From contig CM060846.1 in the NCBI GenBank assembly GCA_030762175.1, positions 185,558,041 through 185,622,040 on the forward strand: a DNA stretch of 64,000 nt. The letters run 5' to 3'. Made by a program: the position numbers and the translations under genes. The stretch comes from Metallyticus violacea (lineage: Eukaryota; Arthropoda; Insecta; Mantodea; Metallyticidae). Positions 49,080 to 58,341 of the stretch are shown piece by piece. The notes beneath the pieces were generated by a model. The model made no database searches. It was not told the origin of the DNA and saw only the letters and a program-made list of their open reading frames with translations. Position 1 is the stretch's first letter. Each line of letters begins with the position of its first letter.

Positions 49080-49731
49080 AAAAAAATGAAACGTGTGAAT
49101 TACGCTATGGAAGAGTGTGACAAATTTGTGAAATCAGCAATTCGTGTAATAGTGTACAATTTCTGTATAAAATAAACTAACCGCCTACAATAGAGTAAAG
49201 TGCTGCAATAATAAACTATGACCCATATTTACCCAAATTCAGAAGAACAGCATTTTACAAAAATTTGCATGAACTTGGTTTCGATTTTGTAAATAGAAGC
49301 CGAAAGAGTGCGGTTGTTGATCGTGATGACATTTTATTGTGGAGATGGGGCTATTTGAGGGCAGTCTATAGCTATAGGGAATAAGTACGTGAACTCTCCT
49401 CTTTAGCTGAGATCTGTTAATGAGGAGTACACATCAAATGTGTGGATTAATAACACTATGCAAACAAAACAGAAACCATTTCTTTCAGGATTGAGCACTG
49501 GCTTTAGAAACTCCTAAGGTAAGGGCAAACATCTTATATTGCTGCATATAGGGGGTGAGCATGACTTTGTGAAGGAGACAAATTACTTTTCAAATAAAAG
49601 AAAACGGGTGACTACCATGAAGAAATAAATCGGGGAGTTCTCCAGGATTGGTTCAAAAAAATTCTGCCGAAGCTTGAACCAAATAATGTGGTGATCATGG
49701 ATAAAGCTCCTTACCACAGTGAAAGCCGGTC
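49080..49731 (+). pseudogene. DDE_3 transposase remnant, cut by the Polinton
   Basis: Frames give 'GKGKHLILLHIGGEHDFVKE' (about 49520-49580) and then, at the end, a catalytic-Asp region reading 'NNVVIMDKAPYHSE' (about 49684-49728), the 'P.NSVIVMDNAPYHS' motif of insect DDE_3 transposases. The same family as 22012-22745. Coding similarity stops exactly at the AGTAGTATAAGC terminus, which fixes the Polinton boundary independently. Confidence 0.75.
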
Positions 49732-50204
49732 AGTAGTATAAGCACCACTCGATCCCATCCCCTATTTATGTGTTTTGAAATAAAAACTACCCAAAAATAA
49801 AAACTACCCCTATTTCAAGGTCAAGCGAGAGGCACTAAAACCCTTTCCACCCCCCTAGCCCCCAGATTTTTTGGAAAAATAATATTTTTTATGAATATTG
49901 TATAAGGTTTGGAAAGGCTAGCTTAATAATTGTAAGTTAAGTTTATTACTGATGAAGCCTGTTAATTTTTATGAATATTGCATTGTTATATAAGGATATG
50001 AACTAAGGTTTTAATAATTGTAAGTTGATTAATATATATTATCTTTTGTGAGTATTGTATGAGGATCCACCCCTGGATATAACATATCACCTATCGCCTA
50101 TACTGCCTAACGGGCGTTTATTATTTATTTCTTGCTAAATTTTGATTTTACATCAAATGGTAAGCATTCCTCTTAATATTAGATTGGTAAGTGTTCCTCT
50201 TACC
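49732..50204 (+). repeat. Left terminal inverted repeat of the Polinton
   Basis: Inner boundary set where similarity to the right copy ends ('gtaagtgttcctcttacc'). Related to 40621-41180 along most of its length. It contains a decayed SINE tail near 50090-50125. Confidence 0.85.
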
Positions 50205-50436
50205 ATTTCTTGATACATTAAAAACCAGTGTTAGCCAAGCAATGCGACAATGCAGTTTCAGCCTTGCTTGCTTGCCTTACAATATAACAAATAATTACGA
50301 TTGCTATCAATCGTCCCATGATATGGACTGAGGTATTAATAATTGTAAGTTGGTGAGAAATGTATAAGAATATGGACAGAGATTTTAATAAAGAAAAATT
50401 GATTACATTGATTTAGAAATTATATTTATTGACAAT

Positions 50437-51525
50437 TCAGATGATTTTACACAACATTGGCTTAGAACATATAAAACACCACCATTTATCCTTTTCTTTA
50501 AACATTTCAGCCATAAATGAATCTTCACAATGAATTTTTTTCATATGTATAAAAGGTTTATAATGATCTTCTTTGTAACATAAAAAATGACATTTTTTGT
50601 TAGTATCAACAGGATAATACATGGCGGTAAGCTTCACAGGAAAGTCAAATGGAATTACTTGTTCTATTGAAAAGTCAAACTCAAATAAGTTTACAACCAT
50701 ATACATATAATTATAATAATTTGTGTCCTTATGTAAAAAATTTAAAGTTGAGTTTTCAAACAAAACATTGGATACTATACCTTTTAATGATGGTGGACTT
50801 TTATAGCATATTGTGCATTTGAAATCATTTTAATTGGAATAGTTAAATAAAGATTTGGTTTTTAAAAAGTTCAAATTTAATTTTGATGACGTATGCCATC
50901 CGTTTAATTTTAATACAGGATCACAAAGGTATTTAAAAGAAAATACCTTGTTGTGAAATAATCCCACTATTAGGCGTTTTTGGAATGCAATTCCAAAGTT
51001 TCTAAAAAGAAAATACATAAAGTCCACCCAACTGTCCTGCAAATTCACATGTTTATGAACATATATATGTGTTAACTTAATGTTAAACTCATATTCTTTA
51101 CACTCTACTTTCCAAAAGTACGAAAGTGTTGGTATATTTTTTAAAGGTAAACTACTCTGTTGTGCATGGCTAAATGTAAAATCCATTAAATGATTATTTT
51201 CATTAACATGTAGATAGTTTTTTGGAGAAAACAAAAAGCTTAACATTCTTTCTTCTCTTGTTTCCTTTTTGATAGCAACATATATGGTAACATGATTGGG
51301 TTTATCATCGAATACTTTTGCTACATAACATGGAAATGCATTCCCTAGCATACAACAAATATTTTCATTACATAACCAATACAATAACCACGATAGGGTT
51401 GACCAGTATTCAGGAAAATGAACTGGTGTATATTCTTTAAACAGTTCATTAAAACCAGTTTCTTTTGCCAGCATACCATATCTTCCAGTTAATCGGTTTG
51501 TGTTTCGAGAGATGAAATCGTCCAT
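50437..51525 (-). pseudogene. Polinton-encoded protein of unknown function with Cys-rich C-terminus
   Basis: One frame of about 362 codons from ATG 51525 to a stop at 50437, interrupted by a single in-frame TAA at about 50830. N-terminal about 230 residues: starts 'MDDFISRNTNRLTG', mixed alpha/beta, no motif I know. C-terminal part carries Cys pairs: 'CTIC' just after the stop, 'CHFLC' about 80 residues on, and 'CFIC...MLC' at the end, with several His, consistent with zinc ribbons or fingers. First gene from the left TIR, same strand as the dUTPase. Apart from the one stop it is well preserved. No function assigned. Confidence 0.7.
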
Positions 51526-51555
51526 GGCCTATAGAAGTACAAAAATGAAACATTA

Positions 51556-51975
51556 CTAATACTGTCCTGTGCTACCAAAACCTTTGTTTCCTCTTTTAGT
51601 ACATTTTAATTTATTAACATATTTATCTTTCGGCGTGTATATTTTTTCACAAATTAATTTTGCAAATTTTTTATTTTTTGAAATACCTTGTCTTTTATCC
51701 GAGTTGTTACACATTATTACACATATTTCACAGGTGTAATCTCCATTTATACATCCTCCTCTTATAGTAAATCCTAATAGTGCTAAACTAGATTTTTCTG
51801 TTATTCGTAGATAAGTATGCTTGGGAGGTCTTGCTGATAGTCCTGTTGGGATAACTATGTTTTGTTGACGTTGAAACTGGTACGTTTTGGGTAAAAATAT
51901 ATCTAAACCTGCTGATTCTTCAGTGCATCTAATAGGTCATGTAACATTATTAATTAGCTTAATTCGTAAAGTCAT
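51556..51975 (-). pseudogene. dut: dUTPase (trimeric family), one nonsense codon
   Basis: A 140-codon frame, the length of a minimal trimeric dUTPase, from ATG 51975 to TAG 51558-51556. Family motifs appear in order: motif 1 'ESAGLDIFLP' (residues about 20-29), motif 2 'EKSSLALLG' (Arg of the usual R-S-S is Lys), motif 3 'GGCINGDYTCEI' (canonical GG.ID.DY.GE: the first catalytic Asp is Asn and Gly is Cys), motif 4 'KNKKFAKLI', and motif 5 'KRGNKGFGSTG' near the C-terminus, which would close over the substrate. Codon 13 is TGA (51939-51937), one step from CGA. The family hydrolyses dUTP to dUMP and keeps uracil out of DNA. In an element with its own polymerase it would protect replication. This copy is inactive or damaged. 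Confidence 0.88.
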
Positions 51976-52101
51976 CTGAAAAGAAAAAAAAACTTAGTTA
52001 TTTCCTTTGAAACGTTATATTGTAGGCATTGTTATGAGTGTTAAATCCTAAAACTGGAACGTTAGGCCTAGTCTTTGTTCATAAATATCTTCAATATCGC
52101 T

Positions 52102-52307
52102 TTATTTAAAAACATCCGTGTATTTTCTTGGAACAAACACGCTAATGGGATGTTCATATTTTTTTTGAAGTTTAATGGATATTGAGGGTCCAGACTGTGT
52201 CACCACTCTTGATGTAGCAACTACGTTGTATGGAGTATTTTTGGATAAATCTCGAATCTGCATTGTTTTTGTGGTTTGATTTGATTAAATTTACTGACAA
52301 AATCCAT
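52102..52307 (-). pseudogene. Small conserved Polinton protein, possible OB-fold
   Basis: From ATG 52263 a 53-residue frame reads 'MQIRDLSKNTPYNVVATSRV', then 'GPSISI', and ends 'ISVFVPRKYTDVF'. An upstream ATG at 52307, right after a putative splice acceptor, opens a different phase ('MDFVSKFNQIKP'), so one frameshift may separate the true start from the body. The pattern (Y.vvaa..v.t..Gp...l.L......vflP.Ry.dv) recurs in small proteins of other arthropod Polintons and looks like a compact beta barrel. Single-stranded DNA binding is a guess, not shown. Confidence 0.55.
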
Positions 52308-52308
52308 T

Positions 52309-52388
52309 CTGCAAAGAAGATAATTTTGTATAAGGATCGTTATAAGAAAAAACGATAAAAATAGGGGAAAAAACTGTAGAATACTCAC
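52309..52388 (-). other. Putative 80-nt intron in the leftward transcript
   Basis: On the minus strand AAG|GTGAGT at 52389/52388 is a strong donor. The acceptor 'ttcttctttgcag' ends at 52309, immediately before AATGGATTTT. Length is typical of insect introns. Confidence 0.65.
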
Positions 52389-52450
52389 CTTGCTTGTAGC
52401 AATGTTGTTGCACTTTGTTGCAGTGAAATAATGGAACCTATCCTACCAGC

Positions 52451-52457
52451 TTTTATA
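52451..52457 (-). promoter_or_regulatory. TATA box, leftward promoter
   Basis: 'TATAAAA' on the minus strand, about 60 bases upstream of the donor site of the first exon, the right distance for a short first exon. Confidence 0.6.
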
Positions 52458-52469
52458 CGTTGATTTTCA

Positions 52470-52525
52470 GCCTACGCCCAAATACGTCATAAGCGGGTTA
52501 AACTTTCGAGCTAACGCCCATTAAG
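52470..52525. promoter_or_regulatory. Repeated motif between the divergent promoters
   Basis: 'cctacgcccaaatacgtcat' (about 52471) and 'gctaacgcccattaagcg' (about 52510) share CTAACGCCCA-like cores, each followed by TAAGCG/AAGCG. This direct repeat lies between the two TATA boxes and may be the binding site of a common regulator. Confidence 0.4.
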
Positions 52526-52546
52526 CGAAACTGCAATTTTTTCCGC

Positions 52547-52554
52547 TATATAAA
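52547..52554 (+). promoter_or_regulatory. TATA box, rightward promoter (PolB side)
   Basis: 'TATATAAA' preceded by a short GC-containing patch. The predicted start lies about 75 bases before the donor at 52628. Confidence 0.6.
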
Positions 52555-52627
52555 GAATACTGCACCACCTTCCTTAACAATTGACCTTTTGTTAGTGCAA
52601 CATACACATCACAAAGTCTTCACCAAT

Positions 52628-52701
52628 GTAAGTATCAACATTATTTTTTGCATTTTGTAAAGATTTGGATAAACTAAAAAGTTTATACAATTTTGTTTTA
52701 G
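52628..52701 (+). other. Putative 74-nt intron upstream of the PolB frame
   Basis: Donor AAT|GTAAGT at 52627/52628. Acceptor 'caattttgttttag' ends at 52701, and that TAG is itself an in-frame stop directly before the PolB-like frame (52702 onward: 'HGKHFSCEARREYKRF'). The open frame thus starts exactly at a splice acceptor. No ATG in that phase is visible in the first exon, so the start codon is lost or further upstream. Confidence 0.65.
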
Positions 52702-55700
52702 CATGGAAAACATTTCAGTTGTGAGGCACGCAGAGAGTATAAGAGATTTAATGCTCATGGCAGGCATTTTGTTATTAAAATTAAACCATCTCCTAACAAT
52801 GAAAATCCCATCCTTTACTTTAAAAGTAGCGTGCAAACGATTTTAAATACTGTGTTACAGAGCATTGAACCGCATCATATGGTAGGTTTGTCAATTACTA
52901 ACTCTATAAATTTACAAGATAAACCTGTAGAGCTTTGTCTTCATCGAAAGGATCAATTTCATTTAGATGCAATAAAGGCGGTAATGGAAAAGGTATGCCA
53001 ATCTAATGCCAATTTTTACGCTAAGGATACCTTATCCATAAAAGTAGACCATATTGAGATGCCGTTGGGAAACGGTAGAATAAAGACAAAGGGTCGCTAC
53101 GTATCTGCTTTGGCACATTTGAAAAGAAGCATTGTGACAGTCAAATCATATATAAATTGTTTAGCCCATGCGTTAGTAATAGCCATTGCTCATTTTACTA
53201 AAGATCCAGACTATAAAGCTTTCATACAGGGTAGAAAACTACATTTTAAAGTTGATGATCTTCTAAAAGCTACAAATATTGATCTTAGTAAGGGGGGAGG
53301 AATTACAGAATTGCAACCATTTCAAAATTATCTTTCAGAGTATAGAATTGTAGTTTATGATGGACTATATTGTGAAAATATTATATTTGACGGAAATTTA
53401 AATTCATCTAAACGTCTTAATCGTTTATATGATGCTCAAGAGAAACATTATAATGTTATTGTAAATCTTACAGGCGTTATGGCTAAACGATATGTATGTG
53501 AAGGGTGCAACAAGGGGTTGGACAAAGGAATCAAAACCCACAACTATCAATACAAATGCTCGGAATGTTTTTCAGTTCCACCCTGTAAATTTGACGGAAA
53601 TTATTTGTTTTGTTCTATTTGTAATAGATATTTTTGAAACCAAAATTGCATGAATAATCATATACAGAATAGAATTGGAAATAAAACTATTTGTGAATGG
53701 AAGCGATATTGTCCAACTTGCAGTCAGCAGCTAAAACCTAACCGTGTGTGTCACAGGGTATATTGTAAAAATTTTAAAAGTGACGAGATGCCTGGACACA
53801 TGTGCTTTATGCGTACACTGAGCCCTAAAATTCCCTCTTCCGAAAAGGTTTTGTTTATATTTTACGATATTGAATGCACACAAAATACTCGCACTAGGGG
53901 ATTCTTCTATATTTTTACATGTGCCCAATTTGCTATGCCTAGAACAATTTTGCTTTGTTTGTGAAAATAGCAAAGACTTGGAATGCAGCCAGTGCGGAAT
54001 GCGCAAGAACTCCTTTTGGGGAGATAACTGCATTCAACAATTTGTATAATATTTAAGAAATGATAGGCCATTTTGTGAAAAAATTATAGCTATAGCCTAT
54101 AACGCCCGGGCTTATGATCTTATGCTTATTTTGGATTATGCCATAAAACAGAGTTGGGTACCCGATTTAATCATGAATGGTGCTAAATTTTTGTGCATGA
54201 AAATGGAACATATAACCTTTTTGGATAGTTTATTTAATTGTTTACCTATGAAATTGCTAAGTTTGCCCAAAGCCTTTGGCATACTGTCTTTAACAAAGGG
54301 ATACTTTCCCCATTTTTTCAACACTTTGGAAAACATGAGTTATATGGGGGCTTATACCGATCCTTCTTATTACGGTGTCGACCAGATGAAGCCAGATTAA
54401 CAAAAAGAATTTTCCAACTGGTATGGCAGTGTAAAAGATGAAGTTTTTAATTTTAAAGAAGAGTTAGAGACTTACTGTCGGGCAGATGTTACCGTGCTGA
54501 AAGAAGCGTGTTTCATATTTAAGAATACCTTCTTAAGCATAGGAAATATTGATGTATTTCAAGAGTCAATTACAATAGCTTCAGCATGCAACAATGTATT
54601 TAGGAAAAAGTACTTGGAGTCAAAGACTATAGGGCTCATACCTTGTGGAGGCTATAGAAAGGCAGATAAGCAGTCCAGAAAGGCTCTCATGTGGCTTAGA
54701 TACGAGGAAATTGAACGAGACATTCGCATTCAACATGCGGGTAATGGTAGAGAGGTCAGATTGCCAGAGTTGCCCAACCTCAAAGTGGATGGATTTTGCG
54801 AGGAGACGAAAGAAATTTTTGAATTCATAGGATGCTTGTGGCATGGTCACACATGCTTAAAAAATAGAGATGTTCCAGTCATAGACAGTGAATCAGAAAC
54901 GCTTGCAGATAGGTATGAACAGACCTTGAATAGGCTAGAAAAAATTGTGTCTGCAGGGTATATTTGTCATGTTATGTGGGTGTGTGAAATTGAGGACATT
55001 TTAAAGCAACATCCAGCGCTTAGTAATGGTCCCGTTGCGCAAAATGTTCCTCTTGTTCTCAGAGACTCCCTTTATGGTGGTAGAACGGAGGCGTTGAAAA
55101 CTTATCGCAAAACTGAAATTAAATACCTTGATATTATGTCATTGTATCCATATATTTGCAAATACTTTAAATTTCCTATTGGTCATCCTACAATTCATAT
55201 AGATTGCTCTAATATTCCCGCAATGCTTAAAAAAGAGGGGGTAATAAAGTGTAGAGTTTTGGCAAAAAATCGGGAGCTTTATCATCCCGTACTACCCTAT
55301 AGATGCCGTCAAAAGCTCTTTTTTGGTATTTGCGCCAGTTGTATGGAACAGGGCAACGAAGAAACAAATTGCAACCACAACGAAAACGAACGAGAATTCA
55401 TTGGTACTTGGATCGTGGATGAGGTAAGAAAAGCTGTTGAGATGGGCTACGAAGTTAGAGAAATTTATGAATTTTACGAATATAGGGTGGAACAGTATGA
55501 TAAACGTGAAAACAAGGGGGGTTTGTTTGTAGATTACATTAATAGTTTTTTAAAATTAAAGGCAGAAGCCAGTGGCTATCCTTCTTGGGTTAAGAGCGAG
55601 GAGGACAAGGAATCCTATGTAAGGAGCTTTATTCAGAGTGAAGGAATACTTTTGGATAAAACGGCAATCAAAAAGAATCCCGGTGCAAGGTCTTTGGCAA

Positions 55701-56460
55701 AATTGTGCCTAAATAGTTTTGGGGGAAAACTCACTGAACAGGGCAATAGATCGCGAACAAAAATGATTAGAGTACCTCGAGAATTGTTCACTTTTTTGAT
55801 CACCCCCGGGATAGAGGTGCAAAATTTAATGTTTGCAAACGACCAGGTCGTTTTGGCTCTCGTGGAAATATGCGCAGGAGGTCGGAGCTCCTTCACTGGC
55901 ACATACCAATGAGATACTGGGAGCATATGTCACTGCTGGTGCTAGACTTAAATTATATACCTACATGGAGGCCCTAAACGAAGACATTTTGTATACAGAT
56001 ACCGATTCTATCATTTTTGAGGTTAGAAAAGGAGAAGAGTGTAAGGTTCAATGTGGGAATAACTTGGGAGATATGACGGATGAACTTACAGACTATGGGC
56101 CCGAAGCTTACATTTCAGAATTTGTATCTGGAGGACCAAAAAATTACGCTTACCAGATTAAATTGCCAAATGGAAATTTCAAAACTATATGCAAAGTGAG
56201 GGGAATAACGTTAAATTATATAATTTGCAGCTAGTAAATTTTGACGCCATTAAAAATTTAACTTTGAATGAAAATGAGGAGCAAAACATTGTGGTTAGAA
56301 CGGAAAAGAAAATTAAACTGAAAAGATCTGACGGAGTTCATGTCGTTTCCGAACCTGAAGATAAAATCTATAGGATTTGTTTTCACAAGAGGAGACGAAT
56401 ATGAAATTATGATTCGGTTCCATTCGGGTACATAAAGCCTGGCTGCCGAATCTTTTCCTC
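52702..56460 (+). pseudogene. polB: Protein-primed DNA polymerase B, broken in at least seven places
   Basis: About 1,240 codons, the size of Polinton PolB. N-terminal region (52702-53637): conserved Polinton segment ending in Cys clusters ('CEGCNKG', 'CSEC', 'CSIC'). 3'-5' exonuclease: 'FYDIE' (53860-53874) and 'YNARAYD' (about 54100-54120). Polymerase palm A: 'YLDIMSLYPYICKYF' (about 55124). Motif B: 'NPGARSLAKLCLNSFGGKL' (about 55677). Motif C: 'LYTDTDSI' (about 55989). C-terminus: 'VRGITLNY', 'LVNFDAIKNL', ending with 'YDSVPFGYI'. Lesions: TGA 53635; frameshift about 53897-53917; TAA 54047; TAA 54398; frameshift about 55859; frameshift about 56205; TGA 56402. It replicated the element from a terminal protein primer; this copy cannot. 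Confidence 0.93.
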
Positions 56461-56529
56461 TCATTATGGATTTGGAGTTGAAGGCAGCTGTGTCAAAGTA
56501 TTTGTAGAAGCGAAAGGGGCTAAATATTG

Positions 56530-56660
56530 TACCAATGAAGTTAGCTTATTCCTTTGAAAGTGTTTGAGCAATATCCACCATACGATGTAGATTATGTACT
56601 GTATAGGCTAACAGACGATTTGAGGCAAAAATTAGAAAAATTTAGGCGTTGCACGCATGG
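56530..56660 (+). other. Possible small coding segment before the ATPase
   Basis: A frame reads 'VFEQYPPYDVDYVLYRLTDD' and then 'LRQKLEKFRRC', a coding-like, charged stretch that runs into the ATPase start in another phase. No start codon in frame. It may be the end of PolB, a small gene or the original start of the ATPase. Confidence 0.35.
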
Positions 56661-57289
56661 ACAAAGAGAGTGCACTGCCGGTCGTAAAATTTCAGCACCC
56701 TTTCACTCTGATAATTAGTGGCAGTTCAGGTTCGGGCAAAACGGTATTTTGTGTAAAACTGATTAAAAACTTAAAGCAATTGTGCACTGTTAGTCAGTTT
56801 AAAGAAATGTTGTGGTATTATAGGGAAGAATCGGCGGTGCCCAAGTTAAAACATGTAAAATTTCACGTTGGTGTTCCAAAATTTGAGAACCGGAAAAGAG
56901 AGCCAAAGCTAGTGATATTAGACGATGTGTTAAATTCTGTTTATTCGAGAGAGGTGTGCGATTTGTTTACAAAGGGGAGTCATCATAGAAATATAAGTGT
57001 CATTTTAATTACTCAAAATCATTTTCATCAGGGTAAATACTGTAGAGATATACCATTAAATGCTAAATACATTGTAGTCATTAAAAACGTTAGGGATAAG
57101 AATCAAATAGCCCATCTAGCCAGACAAATATACCCAGAAAATTGGAAATCTCTTTTTCAGGCCTATTTAGATGCTACGAAAAACCCCACGGGTATATGTT
57201 ATTTGATTTGTGTCAGGAGACCGATAATAGATTAAGATTTAGAACCAACATTTTCCCATCGGAGCTTCCCACTGTTGTTTACCAGCATG
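56657..57289 (+). pseudogene. A32/FtsK-HerA-type genome-packaging ATPase, one frameshift
   Basis: ATG 56657 is followed by 'HPFTLIISGSSGSGKTVF': Walker A GSSGSGKT at residues 22-29. Walker B 'KLVILDDV' is at residues 84-91 (Asp89-Asp90). A later 'VILITQNHFHQGK' supplies the conserved polar sensor, and 'DKNQIAHLARQIYPEN' is a Polinton-typical segment. The frame stops at 57235, but the family C-terminus ('RLRFRTNIFPSE', about 57229-57264) continues in the next phase, so there is one frameshift near the C-run at about 57185-57190. The enzyme would pump DNA into the capsid. The catalytic core is undamaged. Confidence 0.92.
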
Positions 57290-57613
57290 AGCAAGCGGAT
57301 AAGATCGATCTATCACATGCTTCACGTGCCCAAAAGAGCCACACCGAAACTGAGGACAGCCATTTTGGAGAAGGCAGACAAAGAGCTCATATTGGCTATT
57401 GCCGAATGCGCTCTAAATGTTTTGAATGGTAACTGTAAGGTAAGCAAATGTACCCTACGCAATCTAAGAAAATATAAAAACGACCTTAGACAATTGGTGG
57501 ACAAATCTCAAAAAGTTAACAGCAAGAGAAATATTATAATTCAAAAGGGAGGGTTTTTAATATCTTTGCTGTCTGCAGTATTGACGGGATTAACAGCTCT
57601 AATAAAGCATTAA
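57287..57613 (+). CDS. Small basic protein with hydrophobic C-terminus (core/pX-like)
   Basis: 108 residues from ATG 57287, intact. The middle is basic and helical ('KRATPKLRTAILEKADKEL', 'TLRNLRKYKNDLRQLVDKS'). The end is 'QKGGFLISLLSAVLTGLTAL', a hydrophobic or amphipathic helix. This layout (KPKLRKAIL..., ...QKGGFL..LL.P.L) is a well-conserved small Polinton protein. A role as a DNA-binding core or membrane-active virion protein is inferred from charge and tail, by analogy with adenovirus core/cement proteins. It overlaps the end of the ATPase frame by a few bases or abuts it. Confidence 0.65.
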   Translation: MSKRIRSIYHMLHVPKRATPKLRTAILEKADKELILAIAECALNVLNGNCKVSKCTLRNLRKYKNDLRQLVDKSQKVNSKRNIIIQKGGFLISLLSAVLTGLTALIKH

Positions 57614-57659
57614 ATGTTGCATAAATCATTTTTAGTCTCTCAGCAATTCTTAGATAACC

Positions 57660-58341
57660 ACTGTAGAAAAAAGAACAGAAATAATAGCGGTAAGGGATCC
57701 CTACAAAGAGTTGCTTAAATTTAAAGCCAGTCGTCCTCCACCTCCCTTATTACCACAACGGCAATAGCAGCAGGAACTGCAGCCTTCGCCAAACCGCGAG
57801 GTTAAAAAACGCCTCATCTTTCTCTCTCCAGACGACAAGAAAGAAGAAGAAGAACAAGAATAAGAAGTAGATTATGTAGAAGTGGACGAAGAGGAGACCA
57901 GGGCTTTACCATTACCACCAGATGAGAAAAACGAAATTGAAGAATTTACTAATCAAAACTTTGGATATCTAGCCGGAACTTACATGACACCCTATTTACA
58001 CACCCCTAGAGCAACAGACACCGTCTTTGGCATCTATAGGGATAAGGACGGAAGTTTTAAGATTGACGATTCAGTAATTAGAATAGAGGATAACGATTTG
58101 TATGTAAAGAATAGGTATTTCAAGGGAACTCGAGGTTTGTGGGAATTATTGACCAGAAAAAAAGGTAGATCTCTCAAAAGTCACATCATCGGATAAGAGT
58201 AAATATAGGCAAATTCTTCTTTTAACCAACGGACATTTGCAAAATAACGAACCCTTCAATCAGATAAAGTCAAACAAAGGTCAGAAATATAAGGAAATAA
58301 TTACCGAAATATTTCCGTCAAATGTTTCGTGGGAAGAATAG
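57660..58341 (+). pseudogene. DUF8207-like Polinton protein, broken
   Basis: Frame-0 body from about 57669 ('IIAVRDPYKELLKF') has stops at 57765 (TAG) and 57861 (TAA) around a Pro/Gln-rich and then Glu-rich linker. The conserved part follows: 'TVFGIYRDKDGSFKIDDSV', 'RIEDNDLYVKNRYFKGTRG' and 'LWELLTRKK' (about 58015-58163). After a frameshift at about 58165 the C-terminus continues ('YRQILLLTNGHLQNNEPF', stop 58339-58341). The pattern FGI...DG...IGDS.V.I..NDI.V....YKGT.GLWELLT.KKP is that of proteins labelled DUF8207 in arthropod Polintons. Function unknown; it lies among virion genes. Confidence 0.7.
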
